DNA from: Blastopirellula marina
Lineage (GTDB): Bacteria > Planctomycetota > Planctomycetia > Pirellulales > Thermoguttaceae
Length of the DNA: 37,162 nt
Assembly: GCA_020721945.1 (NCBI GenBank)
Contig: DYLT01000010.1
Location: 1 to 37,162, forward strand
Reading direction: 5' to 3'
A program made the translations under genes and the position numbers. Positions within the stretch are counted from its first letter, which is position 1. Every line of letters begins with the position of its first letter. This document shows, in pieces, positions 25,421 to 33,845 of this stretch. A model generated the notes under the pieces. The model was not told where the DNA came from and did no database searches. It was given only the letters and a program-made list of their open reading frames with translations.

Positions 25421-27163
25421 TTACCGGGCGGTTGGCTGGGGCGGCGCGCCCAGGGCCCGCTTGGGTTTCGACTTGGCCTTGGGCTTGGGCTTGGCCGGCG
25501 ACTTCGTCCGTTCCGGCACGTTGGCCTGCTGGCGGAACTGGTCGTCGCATTGGCGCCAAAGCGCTTCGAGTTGTCGGACCTGGTCGGGATGGGCCGCGGC
25601 GAGGTTCTTGGTCTCGCTGCGGTCCGTCCGGAGGTCGTACAGTTCCCAAGGGCCTTCCTCGTTCTTGGTGCCGGCGGACACGAGTTTCCAATCGCCCACG
25701 CGGATCGCGCGGTTCGTCATGTGGTGCCAGTACAGGTACTCGCGCGGGATGGAAACGTCGGCCGCCAGCGCCGGGACGAGGCTTCGGCCCGGTAAGGGAG
25801 GTGGCGTCGCGCCCTTCCAGGGACCGCCGGCGTCCGCCCCGGCCAGCTCGAGCACGGTCGGCACGAGGTCGATGAAATGGCCCGGCGTGTGCCGCAGTTC
25901 GCCCTGGGCGCGGAGTCCGGCGGGCCAGTGGACGACCAGCGGCGAGGCGATGCCGCCTTCGTGGACCCAGTGCTTGTGGAGGCGGAAGGGTGTGTTGGCC
26001 GCCGTGGACCAGCCCGGCCCGAGGCACAGATAGCTCTTGGCCGAACCCGCCGGGGCGCTGGGGTCGTGGCCGTCGCCGCGGATGATCTGCTCGGCGCTGG
26101 CCCCGTTGTCCGAGACGAACAACACCACGGTGTTTTCGAACGCCTTCATGGCTCGAATCTGGTCGAGCACGCGGCCCAGTTCGCGATCCATGCGGTCGAT
26201 CATGGCCGCGTGGATTGCCATCTTGGTGGCTTGGAACCGTTTCTGCACGTCTGAGAGATCGTTCCAGGCGACCGCGCGCCCCACCTCGCCGGAACCGATC
26301 TGCTTGACGAGATCCGCCTCCGCGAAGTTCCAGAACGGAATGGCCTCCGGCTCACGCGGCGGCATCTCGCACCGCACGAGCCCCATGTGGCGCAAGCGTT
26401 CGAAACGCTTGGCACGCAGGGCATCCCAGCCTTCGAGGAACCGGTCGCGGTAGCGGTCGATGTCTTCCTGCGGCGCCTGGAGCGGGAAGTGCGGCGAGGT
26501 GAAGGCCAGGTACAGCACAAACGGCTTGCCGGCGTGGTTGGCCGCATGCTGCTTGAGGAACTCGATGCCGTAGTTGGCGATGGCGGTGGCGGCATAGAAG
26601 TTCGATCCGTCGGGGACCGGTGGCAGGCGCTGGTCGTCCAAGAGGGCTTTCTTGGGCGCGAAGAAGCGGTCGTGGTCCTCCAGGCAATACGAGCGATCGA
26701 AGCCGCCATCGGCCACGGGCCGCCGCGCCCCCATCAGATGCCACTTGCCCGAGTGGTAACACCGGTAGCCCCGCGGCTTCAGATAATGGGGCATCACGCG
26801 GCACCAGTCGGGAAGCCTTCCCTGGGGCGGGTCCATGCGCACCTGCTGCGCGTAATAGCCCGTCAGGATGCACGTGCGCGACGGCCAACAGCGGGCCGTC
26901 GAATACATCTGCGTGAACCGCAGCCCGCCGGCGGCCAGCCGATCGACGTTGGGCGTCTGAATCTCGCCGCCGTAGCAGCCGGCGTCGGAATAGCCCATGT
27001 CGTCGGCCACGCAAATCAGGAAGTTCGGCTTCTCGGCCGAAGCACGGCGCGGCGGCGCCGCCGCCGTCGACCGGAGGTCTACGGCCAGCGCCCCAAGGAC
27101 CAGCGCCGCGATCGCGCGCAACGCGCGCGGCCGCGAGTCAGAACACGACGGATGATGCTTCAT
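25421..27163 (-). CDS. type I (formylglycine) sulfatase
   Basis: The 580-residue secreted enzyme has an N-terminal hydrophobic segment, then NFLICVADDMGYSDAGCYGG with the metal-binding Asp pair, and the activation motif C-W-P-S-R at residues 92-96, where the cysteine is converted to formylglycine by a separate enzyme not seen here. SGKWHL and VLFVSDNGAS give the further active-site Lys/His and Asp/Asn. The C-terminus is a lysine/proline-rich tail of about 30 residues that is not part of the fold. It follows the transporter gene by 38 bases, so the pair is likely co-transcribed. It probably acts on sulfated glycans; the substrate is unknown. Confidence 0.95.
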   Translation of the reverse strand: MKHHPSCSDSRPRALRAIAALVLGALAVDLRSTAAAPPRRASAEKPNFLICVADDMGYSDAGCYGGEIQTPNVDRLAAGGLRFTQMYSTARCWPSRTCILTGYYAQQVRMDPPQGRLPDWCRVMPHYLKPRGYRCYHSGKWHLMGARRPVADGGFDRSYCLEDHDRFFAPKKALLDDQRLPPVPDGSNFYAATAIANYGIEFLKQHAANHAGKPFVLYLAFTSPHFPLQAPQEDIDRYRDRFLEGWDALRAKRFERLRHMGLVRCEMPPREPEAIPFWNFAEADLVKQIGSGEVGRAVAWNDLSDVQKRFQATKMAIHAAMIDRMDRELGRVLDQIRAMKAFENTVVLFVSDNGASAEQIIRGDGHDPSAPAGSAKSYLCLGPGWSTAANTPFRLHKHWVHEGGIASPLVVHWPAGLRAQGELRHTPGHFIDLVPTVLELAGADAGGPWKGATPPPLPGRSLVPALAADVSIPREYLYWHHMTNRAIRVGDWKLVSAGTKNEEGPWELYDLRTDRSETKNLAAAHPDQVRQLEALWRQCDDQFRQQANVPERTKSPAKPKPKAKSKPKRALGAPPQPTAR

Positions 27164-27201
27164 GGCGGTTTAGGCCCGCGCGCTCGAGCGGACCCCTCCT
27201 G

Positions 27202-28389
27202 CTACTTGGGTACATTGCCCTGAAAAACCGTGGCTAAGGCGATGGTGCCGGCCAGCACGACGACCAGCGGCACGGCCCAGATCTTCGGCCACTGGAACTT
27301 CTCGCCTTCCTTGAACCGGTCCATGGCGATGCCGGCCATCTGGGTCCCGAGGAAAAGGCCCACGCCGGTGGTCGCGGCGAAGATCAACGCCTGGATCGAG
27401 CTTCGGATGTCTGCCGGAGCGACCTTGTCGGCGTAAACCTGCCCAACAATCATGAACATCACGTAGGCCAACCCGTGGAGCACCTGAGAGACGACGATCA
27501 ACGCCCGCGGCGCCAGCGATGCGTAGACCAGGTAGAGCACCAGCCAGCAACCGGCCCCCACGGTGAGCGTCCACTTGAAACCGAGGTCGCCGAGCACGGG
27601 CCCCAGGGCGAACAGGGTGGCGATGGCCTGGGCGGCCTGAGCCATGGCCATCGAGGCGGGAACGGCCTTGCCCGAGATCTGGCGGTCCATCATGTAGCGG
27701 GCCGAGCCGAGGAAGTAGAACTGCATCATCCCGGACACGACGAGCGAGATCACGATGAACACCAAGAAGTCGAACTGCTGAAGCATCCCGAAGGTCTTCA
27801 GGATGGGGATTTCGCCCGTGGCTTTCGGCTCCGAGGGCGGCAACAAGAGGCAGCAGGCGGCGGTCACCAGCGAAAGCACGCCGGCCAGCACGAGGCAGTC
27901 GCTGCCATCGCCCTCGCCCTTGCGCAGCAGGCGCCACCCGCTGAGGAAGTAGCCGACCAGCGCCCAGGCCACCGGAGCCCAGATGAACACCTTGGCCTGC
28001 GTGTCGCCGTCCTTGACGTAGTTGAACAAGGCCGAGTTGACCAAGGGCAAGGTGGCGGCGTAGCAGAGCGAATAGCCGAGCATCACCACGAAGAGGCTGG
28101 CAAACGACGTGCGCTTGATCGCCAGGAACATCAAAATGGCCCCGAGGAAATGCGCCGCGGCGAGAATCCACTCGACGTTGAAGTACTTGTCGGCCAGTTG
28201 CCCGGCCACCAAGGGCGAGACGATGCAGGCGATGGGCAAGGTGGCGTAGATCCAGCCGGTTTGCTTGCCCGACATCTTCAAGGGCCCCAAGAGCCGCGCG
28301 GCCAAGACCGGGGCCCACGCGCCCCACACCGCGTACTCGAGGAACATCACCACGCTCAACGGAATGTAGATATCCCAACCGACGCTCAC
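27202..28389 (-). CDS. MFS transporter, NupG (nucleoside:H+ symporter)-like
   Basis: The 395-residue integral membrane protein has about 12 hydrophobic helices and starts SVGWDIYIPLSVVMFLEYAVWGAWAPVLAARL, the usual opening of the NupG/XapB-like group that planctomycetes carry in many copies beside sulfatases and oxidoreductases. The GTG start is fixed by GAGGAGG five bases upstream; the much longer open frame beyond it is not coding. Physiological substrate is probably a nucleoside or a sugar-like breakdown product, by context. Two soluble loops (after helix 6 and at the C-terminus) are short, as in the family. Confidence 0.88.
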   Translation of the reverse strand: MSVGWDIYIPLSVVMFLEYAVWGAWAPVLAARLLGPLKMSGKQTGWIYATLPIACIVSPLVAGQLADKYFNVEWILAAAHFLGAILMFLAIKRTSFASLFVVMLGYSLCYAATLPLVNSALFNYVKDGDTQAKVFIWAPVAWALVGYFLSGWRLLRKGEGDGSDCLVLAGVLSLVTAACCLLLPPSEPKATGEIPILKTFGMLQQFDFLVFIVISLVVSGMMQFYFLGSARYMMDRQISGKAVPASMAMAQAAQAIATLFALGPVLGDLGFKWTLTVGAGCWLVLYLVYASLAPRALIVVSQVLHGLAYVMFMIVGQVYADKVAPADIRSSIQALIFAATTGVGLFLGTQMAGIAMDRFKEGEKFQWPKIWAVPLVVVLAGTIALATVFQGNVPK

Positions 28390-28480
28390 AGGAACCTCCT
28401 CACCGCAGTGGTCACGGGGATCTCGAACTCGGCAGAGCGCCGGCGCGCCCTCCGCCGGGGAAGACCGCACGACGGAGGCT

Positions 28481-28509
28481 AGGCTAACCCACGCCGGAGG
28501 GCATGTCAA
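28481..28509 (-). promoter_or_regulatory. sigma70-like promoter for the transporter/sulfatase unit
   Basis: On the minus strand a perfect TTGACA is followed after 17 bases by TAGCCT. It is about 92 bases from the GTG start and faces away from the promoter at 28522-28551. Confidence 0.45.
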
Positions 28510-28521
28510 GCCGCACGAGAC

Positions 28522-28551
28522 TTGCCAGCCGGGGCGCCGGCGGGCTAGGAT
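28522..28551 (+). promoter_or_regulatory. sigma70-like promoter for the amidohydrolase gene
   Basis: TTGCCA and TAGGAT are spaced by 18 bases, divergent to the transporter promoter. The 28390-28710 intergenic region otherwise contains only these promoters and the palindromic element at 28579. Confidence 0.4.
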
Positions 28552-28578
28552 GATTCCCCAAGGTCGAACATCCGCCAC

Positions 28579-28599
28579 GAAAACACCCGGGTGCTCGCG
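28579..28599. repeat. palindrome-bearing element, copy 1
   Basis: GAAAACACCCGGGTGCTCGCG has a central 10-bp palindrome CACCCGGGTG. A copy with two mismatches, also with a central palindrome, is found at 33044-33064. It lies in the leader of the amidohydrolase gene and might be an operator or a dispersed repeat. Confidence 0.4.
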
Positions 28600-28710
28600 G
28601 AGCAAATCTCCACCTTCGTCGGTGGCGAAGCAGGGATTTGACGCAGCACGCCACCGGGCGAGACTTCCCGCCGCGGTCGAGGAGGCCCGGCGCGACGGAG
28701 GAACCGTCCG

Positions 28711-29715
28711 ATGATGCCCTTTCCCACCTCTACTCGCCGCGACTTCGTGCGTTCGTCCGCGGCGGGCTGCGCAGCGCTGGCCGCGCAGGCCCTGTTGGCC
28801 GCGGAGCCGAAGCCCATGTCCGACGCCCCGGTGCTGCCGATCGTCGATACCCACCAGCATCTTTGGGACCTCGCGCGCCTGAGGCTGCCCTGGCTCGATT
28901 CGGCCGGGCCGCTGAAGCGCAGCTACCTGATGAGCGACTATCTGGAGGCCACCGCCGGCCTGCACGTGGTCCAAGCGGTGTACATGGAAGTGGACGTCGC
29001 CGCCGACCAGAAACTGGCCGAGGCCGAGTGGATTGTCGGAATCTGCCAGCGCCGAGAAGGCCCGACCCGCGCCGCGGTCATCGGCGGCCTGGTGGGCACG
29101 GACGAGTTCCCGCCGTACATCCAGCGGTTCAAGGGAAGCTTGTTCGTCAAGGGCGTGCGCCACTTGCTGTTCCGGCCCGAGACCCGTGGCGGCCGCTGCC
29201 TCGACAAGACCTTTGTCGAGCACGTGCGCCTGCTGGGCGAGTTGGGCATGAGTTTCGACATCTGCATGGCGGCGGAGGAGTTGGCCGATGGCGTCAAGCT
29301 GGTCGATGCGTGCCCTGGCACGCGGTTCATCCTCGACCATTGCGGCAACGCCGATGTGAAACGGTTCATCGCCTCGGCAACCGACGCCTCGGCCCGGCGC
29401 TACACAGACCAGTGGCGGCGCGACATCGCCGCGATGGCCTCGCGCAAGAATGTCGTCTGCAAGATCTCGGGCATCGTGGCCAGCGCCCCGAAAGACCAAT
29501 GGCGCGCCGAGGACCTGGCCCCGATCGTCGAGCACTGCCTGGCAACCTTCGGCCCCGACCGAGTGATGTTCGGCGGCGATTGGCCGGTGTGCACCCGGGC
29601 GGCGACCTACCGGCAGTGGGTCGAGGCCCTGCGCCAGATCGTGCGCGCGCGGAGCGAAGCCGACAACCGGAGACTGTTCGCCGAGAACGCCCTCCGGTTC
29701 TACGGCCTGGCGTAG
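28711..29715 (+). CDS. amidohydrolase family 2 protein (sugar lactonase type) with Tat-like signal
   Basis: The 334-residue product starts with a twin-arginine leader (STRRDFVRSSAAGC), followed by the metal-binding VDTHQHLWD at residues 45-53 (His48, His50), the RHLLF, ILDHCGN and MFGGDWPVC motifs typical of the COG3618 amidohydrolases that include L-fuconolactonase and L-rhamnonolactonase. GAGGAA precedes the ATG. It is divergent from the transporter/sulfatase unit, and with the FAH and SDR genes at 16651-17906 would fit non-phosphorylating deoxysugar breakdown, although it is not in the same operon. A Tat leader on a lactonase is unusual outside planctomycetes. Confidence 0.88.
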   Translation: MMPFPTSTRRDFVRSSAAGCAALAAQALLAAEPKPMSDAPVLPIVDTHQHLWDLARLRLPWLDSAGPLKRSYLMSDYLEATAGLHVVQAVYMEVDVAADQKLAEAEWIVGICQRREGPTRAAVIGGLVGTDEFPPYIQRFKGSLFVKGVRHLLFRPETRGGRCLDKTFVEHVRLLGELGMSFDICMAAEELADGVKLVDACPGTRFILDHCGNADVKRFIASATDASARRYTDQWRRDIAAMASRKNVVCKISGIVASAPKDQWRAEDLAPIVEHCLATFGPDRVMFGGDWPVCTRAATYRQWVEALRQIVRARSEADNRRLFAENALRFYGLA

Positions 29716-29757
29716 ACCTCGCCGTGCCTCCGTTAGCGACCCACGTGAGGACGGTGC

Positions 29758-29890
29758 TATACTTCTTTATTATGGCTTCGCTTGGGACCCGCGATAAGGG
29801 AATCCAAGGGGGCGTGTTCCCCCTTCGGTTCCATGAATCGGCCCCAACCTGTTGTCGTGCAGGCCCTTGGGGGCATTGGCCTTGCACGAC
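29758..29890 (+). promoter_or_regulatory. TATACT box and two hairpins ahead of the YbhN-like gene
   Basis: A TATACT (-10-like) at 29758-29763 has only a weak -35 (TTAGCG, 19 bases upstream). Downstream are a perfect 7-bp hairpin (29806-29825, AAGGGGG/CCCCCTT) and a larger stem with one bulge (29854-29890, GTCGTGCA...TGCACGAC). The 29716-29963 region thus looks like a structured leader; no riboswitch class is recognised. Confidence 0.4.
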
Positions 29891-29963
29891 TGGCCTCGCG
29901 TCCCTATAACAGGGCAAGCGACCCCGTGCCTGCCCGAGTCGACACCATCCGACGTCTGCCTCC

Positions 29964-31103
29964 GTGTTCCGCAAAGCCCTCCGCATCGTCCGCGCCCTGG
30001 TGATCGCCCTGATCTACGTGGCGGCGGTCTGGGCCTTGTACTATACGTTCCGCGACTTCTCGTGGGCGCAGTTCCGGGCCGATATCCAGGAACGATCGTT
30101 CTTCGGATGGCGTTTGGCCGCAGCCGTGGCGCTGGTCGCGCTGAACTACGTCTTCCTTCTCGGATACGACTTCCTCGCGATCCGTTACATCGGCCGACCG
30201 CTGCCGTTTCGAAGGCTCTGGCTGGCATCGTTCATCGGGCACGTCAGCAGCTTCAACTTCGGTGCGATCCTCGGCGGCTCGTCGATGCGGTATCGCTTCT
30301 ACTCGGCCTGGGGATTCACCACGCTTGAGGTGCTTCAACTGATCGCGGTATTGGGCATCACCTTTTGGATGGGGGCCATGTTGTTGGCGGGTGTGGTGTT
30401 CGTTACTGCACCGTTGGAGGTACCTCCCAACGTGGTTGCCGGCATCCCCGACTGGCTGCGCCCCGGCGTCATGCCCTTTCTTAACCACCTGCCCTCGTTC
30501 GGGGTCGTTCTGCTGGCCGTGGTCGTGGGGTACGTGCTGTTGTGTTGGGTGCGGCGGCAGCCCTTGAACGTGTTTGGTTCCCAGATCCCCCTGCCCCCGC
30601 CCATGATGACGATCGGCCAATTGGCCGTCTCTTGCGCCGATCTGATGGTCGCCTCGACCATCCTCTGGCTGTTGTTGAAATCCCCCGGCGACGTGCCCTA
30701 CCTCCAGTGCTTGGGCATCTTCTTATTGGCAATGGTGCTTTCGGTCATCACGCACGTGCCGGGCGGCATCGGCATCCTCGAAGCCACGGTCGTGTTCTTT
30801 CTTCCTGGCGAACACAGCGCCGTGCTTCTCTACCGGGGCGTCTACTACCTGTTGCCCTTGGCGGTGGCGGGCGTGCTGTTGTTGGGATTCGAGATCGTCG
30901 TGGGTCGCGAGTTTCTCAAGCGACTTGCCGCCGAAGCGACGGAACTCGACGGCCTCGACGAGGGCCATCAAGCGGACCGACATCCTGCTCCGTCGGGCCA
31001 AAACGCCGACGATCTGCACGGCAAGCTCGACAAGCCCAACGGCGAGCCTGCACGCACCGAGCCCGACAGTACCCCGACCCCATCGCAAAGAACGCCCCAC
31101 TAG
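29964..31103 (+). CDS. YbhN/UPF0104-type membrane protein (LPG synthase TM-region family)
   Basis: The 379-residue integral membrane protein has around eight hydrophobic helices and the family motifs SFNFGAILGGSSMRYRFY at about residues 93-113 and VITHVPGGIGILEATVVFF at about 259-277, as in the flippase-like region of MprF and in YbhN. It lacks the soluble aminoacyl-transferase domain of MprF, so lysyl-PG synthesis is not implied; lipid transport or flipping is more likely. The last 55 residues are hydrophilic and Pro/Thr-rich. The start is GTG without a visible ribosome site, so the leader structure upstream may matter. Confidence 0.85.
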   Translation: MFRKALRIVRALVIALIYVAAVWALYYTFRDFSWAQFRADIQERSFFGWRLAAAVALVALNYVFLLGYDFLAIRYIGRPLPFRRLWLASFIGHVSSFNFGAILGGSSMRYRFYSAWGFTTLEVLQLIAVLGITFWMGAMLLAGVVFVTAPLEVPPNVVAGIPDWLRPGVMPFLNHLPSFGVVLLAVVVGYVLLCWVRRQPLNVFGSQIPLPPPMMTIGQLAVSCADLMVASTILWLLLKSPGDVPYLQCLGIFLLAMVLSVITHVPGGIGILEATVVFFLPGEHSAVLLYRGVYYLLPLAVAGVLLLGFEIVVGREFLKRLAAEATELDGLDEGHQADRHPAPSGQNADDLHGKLDKPNGEPARTEPDSTPTPSQRTPH

Positions 31104-31152
31104 CGGCAGGTCCATCGCAGCGCAACGCAAGAGCCGTGCGCGCTACGGCCCG

Positions 31153-31335
31153 CTATTGCTGCTTGCCGGCATCGTCGATGCTCCGGCGAAGATCGTTCTG
31201 AATCTCGTTCATCCCCTTCTTGAACTCGGAGATGCCGCTCCCGAGCGACCGCATCACCGAGGGCAGGCGGTTGCCAAACAAGAGCAGCGCGACGACGCAG
31301 ACGATCAAAAGCTCTTGGGTCCCGATGCCGAACAT
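31153..31335 (-). CDS. tatA: twin-arginine translocase TatA/TatE
   Basis: The 60-residue protein shows the TatA layout: a short N-terminal transmembrane helix (GTQELLIVCVVALLLFGNRLP, with the conserved FG at its end), then an amphipathic helix (MRSLGSGISEFKKGMNEI) and a short hydrophilic tail. AAGGAG lies eight bases before the ATG, so the longer upstream frame is not used. TatA forms the pore for folded twin-arginine proteins, of which this window encodes at least three. No tatB or tatC is adjacent. At 60 residues it is at the short end of the family. Confidence 0.93.
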   Translation of the reverse strand: MFGIGTQELLIVCVVALLLFGNRLPSVMRSLGSGISEFKKGMNEIQNDLRRSIDDAGKQQ

Positions 31336-31532
31336 CGCAATATCTCCTTCGCTGGCGAGCGCGCCTTGGTCGACACAATAGCCTACCAATCTAGGGTACC
31401 CCGTTTCGCGCTGGCGAACAAGGCGCGAGACGGCAAGCTCTCGCCGAATCTTGCGATCCGGGAATGCCTCCGCGGGAGGGGGTGCCCCGTCTTCTTGCCC
31501 CCGTCGATGAATGGCCTCCCACCCCGTCCACG

Positions 31533-32678
31533 CTACGAGCGGCCCTTCAATCCGCGCTGGATGGCCCTCCGGCTGATCGGGATGACATCGACGCGCGGCT
31601 TGCGTGCGTCCCAGACCGACCCGGCGGGGTCGCTCGTGGGGAAAAAGGTGAAGCGGATCACGTACAACCCGAGTTTCAGTTTCCGGGAAGCGTACTGGGG
31701 CTCGCCCATCGCGGCGACGATCGTCTCCAGCTCGTTGGCCATCCAGTGGGTCGCCAAGCTGCTGAAGCCGCCGCAAGCGACCTCGGCCTGGGCCAGCGGG
31801 GGGCGGTAGGCATAGAACAAGAAGGCGGCATCGCTGACATGCGGGTCGCACTCGACACTTGCCCACGAGCCGTCGGCGGTCTCGTAGTAGATCCCCGGGG
31901 CGACCGAGGAGGTGTCATCGCCCAGGACCAGTCCGCCGCAGCACGAGGGTGGTTGGGGATCGGTGTCGCGCCACCGGAAGAAGAGCGGGCAGCGGCGATC
32001 CCGGGCGCGCGCCCAGCGGTCGCGGCAACGAAACGGCGTCAGCGCGAACGCCCTGGCGAACATCAGCTCGACTAGGGTGTTCACCTTAGGGCTGCCGAGC
32101 GCCACCACGCCCGCGTGCCGGTCGTCGCGGTGGGCCTCGTAAAAGTCCTGGGCCTCGCGGCAAATGGCCGGCCACGCCTCGCCCGGATCCTGCGGCGTGG
32201 TCCTGCGCATCGGCGCGCGGAGCAGGCAGAAACTCGGAAAGGGACGCCGCTCCGCGGCACCCTCGCGACGCGCCGAGCGCGAGCCATCGGCCAATTGAGC
32301 CCGCGCGATCTGCGAGAGCATCCTGCCTTGCAGTTGCGCATCGGTCGACATGACGTACTCCGAACCGGCCCATTCCCGCGACATGCGCGCGCCCAGGCAG
32401 AAGGTCAACTGCTGGGCATCGGCCAGCACGTCCCAGAGTGGTTCGGGCTCGGGTGCGAACAACGCTCCCACGAGCGACCTCACGTCGGCCCCGTGCTTCT
32501 CGGCCAGATACGTGGCCAAGCGCGCCAGCGTGTCCAGCGCGATGTACTTCACGCGGTTGTGGAGCAATGCCGCCACCGTGTGGCGTTCAATGCCCGTCGC
32601 GTGGCAAATCTCGTTGACGATCCCGCGCTGGGCGGCCTTGGGACCGAGGAGTTCGGATAAGCGCACCGAAAGCTTCAT
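31533..32678 (-). CDS. HTH-domain protein with unrecognised C-terminal region
   Basis: The 381-residue product starts with a Cro/C1-type helix-turn-helix (about residues 6-62: VNEICHATGIERHTVAALLHN... LARLATYLAEKHGA). The remaining 300 residues include a glycine-containing VVALGSPKVNTLVELMFARAF at about 191-211 and CGGFSSLATHWMANEL at about 302-317, which could be parts of a nucleotide- or sugar-binding Rossmann-like fold; I cannot name it. Cysteines at 246-247 and elsewhere show no clear zinc pattern. GGAGGTG precedes the ATG by four bases. It is transcribed away from the winged-helix and ubiquitin-like genes and may be their regulator or sensor. Confidence 0.75.
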   Translation of the reverse strand: MKLSVRLSELLGPKAAQRGIVNEICHATGIERHTVAALLHNRVKYIALDTLARLATYLAEKHGADVRSLVGALFAPEPEPLWDVLADAQQLTFCLGARMSREWAGSEYVMSTDAQLQGRMLSQIARAQLADGSRSARREGAAERRPFPSFCLLRAPMRRTTPQDPGEAWPAICREAQDFYEAHRDDRHAGVVALGSPKVNTLVELMFARAFALTPFRCRDRWARARDRRCPLFFRWRDTDPQPPSCCGGLVLGDDTSSVAPGIYYETADGSWASVECDPHVSDAAFLFYAYRPPLAQAEVACGGFSSLATHWMANELETIVAAMGEPQYASRKLKLGLYVIRFTFFPTSDPAGSVWDARKPRVDVIPISRRAIQRGLKGRS

Positions 32679-32759
32679 CAGGCACCTCCGGGACCGGAGT
32701 GGGGGATCGCGCCTCGCGGCAGGCGTCCTTGCCGCCGTGGAATCGGTCTGGCAGGAAGA

Positions 32760-32815
32760 ACATCTTCCCATACGGGAACCGACCCCGCCCGAACCACCGA
32801 CCTTCGGGAAGATGT
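32760..32815. repeat. inverted repeat in the divergent HTH intergenic region
   Basis: ACATCTTCCC at 32760-32769 is the exact inverse of GGGAAGATGT at 32806-32815, 36 bases apart. CGTGGAATCGG also recurs directly at 32736 and 32854. The whole 32679-33343 stretch (665 bases) has no supported gene on either strand; it contains this element, the hairpin at 32999 and the palindrome at 33044. Confidence 0.5.
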
Positions 32816-32998
32816 CTTGCCCAACGCACACGACCCGCAACCCTTCCTCTTGGCGTGGAATCGGCGGAAATGTTCGAGGAATTCGCCAAGAATCGGCATA
32901 CTGCGCAGGTGCCGCGCCCGAAAGACCACACCAGGGGTCGAGAATCGCCAACGGGCTGCGGCGTGCCGGCCCAGGACACTGGAAAAATATCCGCCATT

Positions 32999-33017
32999 CG
33001 GCCACTTGACGTGGCCG
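32999..33017. promoter_or_regulatory. perfect 7-bp inverted repeat, operator-like
   Basis: CGGCCAC and GTGGCCG flank a five-base TTGAC loop, so the site includes a TTGACG hexamer that could be a -35 box on the plus strand. No good -10 follows at 17 bases. It may be a binding site for the HTH or winged-helix protein. Confidence 0.35.
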
Positions 33018-33043
33018 TCCGCATCGGATAGGCAGGGACACAG

Positions 33044-33064
33044 GAAAACACCGGTGTGCTCGCG
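33044..33064. repeat. palindrome-bearing element, copy 2
   Basis: GAAAACACCGGTGTGCTCGCG differs from 28579-28599 at two positions, both within the centre, and still forms a 10-bp palindrome (ACACCGGTGT). Confidence 0.4.
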
Positions 33065-33343
33065 CTGGGGACCTGGTGGGCGAGGACCGCACCTTGCATC
33101 GAGTTCGTCGCCGATCGCCAGCCCCCGGGAGGTCCCACCATTAATCTAGCCGGATGCACCAGGCCGGTAAAGACCCGCATCCTTCGGCCCGCTTCTCGAA
33201 TACGGCCAAGTAGCACCCCGAGGGCGCAAGAGGCGCATGATCCAGCCGGGGCGAGCGTAGGACATGCTGGCCCCGCCGCGGCGTGGCGGCCGCACGTTCC
33301 GCCGCGCCAGGTTTGTTTCCGTCGCACGAAAGGAGGGTGACCC

Positions 33344-33820
33344 ATGCATATCGCGCCGTCCACCAGCGCGCGGCCCGCGCCGATGCTTCGCCTGCCTGCC
33401 GGCCCCGGTCAAGGAGGGTTTCTGATCTTGGATCTCGAAGGGCGCGACGGTCAGCGCGTCGAGGTCGTCGTCAAGCTCGATGCCCGTCTCGTCCACGTGG
33501 TGCTCGCCCTCCGGTCGGTGATGGAGGCGGAACAGAACGCGTCTTGGCCCGCTCGGGGTTGGTGCTCCGCCTCGATCTTGTGCCAGATGGTCGAGGCCCA
33601 GACCCAGTATCGCATCAGCGAAAAGGCGGTTCGCAATTACATCTCGCAGATTCGCACGCGCATCGTTCGCGCCGTGCGTGGGGTCGCCGACAAGCTCAAC
33701 AACCCCTTGCCTCCCCACCTGTTGATCGAAGGAAAGCGGGGCCTCGGGGTTCGGTTGGCCACCGACCGCCTCCAGGTCGTCCTGCCGGCGGAGTTCCTGC
33801 GTGCCTCCCTGTCCGGCTGA
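33344..33820 (+). CDS. winged-helix-like putative regulator
   Basis: The 158-residue protein has a beta-rich N-terminal part (GFLILDLEGRDGQRVEVVVKLDARLVHVV) and a C-terminal half whose EKAVRNYISQIRTRIVRAVRG...HLLIEGKRGLGVRL resembles the recognition helix and wing of an OmpR/PhoB-type DNA-binding domain, though no receiver domain is present. A near-perfect ribosome site (AAAGGAGGGTG) sits four bases before the ATG. It is the first plus-strand gene ahead of the ubiquitin-like locus, 264 bases from the next gene, and could control that locus. The family assignment is by pattern only. Confidence 0.65.
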   Translation: MHIAPSTSARPAPMLRLPAGPGQGGFLILDLEGRDGQRVEVVVKLDARLVHVVLALRSVMEAEQNASWPARGWCSASILCQMVEAQTQYRISEKAVRNYISQIRTRIVRAVRGVADKLNNPLPPHLLIEGKRGLGVRLATDRLQVVLPAEFLRASLSG

Positions 33821-33845
33821 GCCGGCTGGCGTCGTTCGTGGGGCG

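Noticed and set aside
28390-29535. Long minus-strand open frame extending the transporter gene upstream to 777 residues
   Set aside because: The extension is antisense to the well-supported amidohydrolase, and GAGGAGG five bases before the GTG at 28389 fixes the real start.
32679-33092. Upstream extension of the HTH gene (519-residue frame)
   Set aside because: The added residues are low-complexity and GGAGGTG sits four bases before the ATG at 32678, where the HTH domain begins.
32699-33149. Overlapping plus-strand frames of about 110 residues in the gene-free region
   Set aside because: They lack ribosome sites, codon bias and recognisable sequence.
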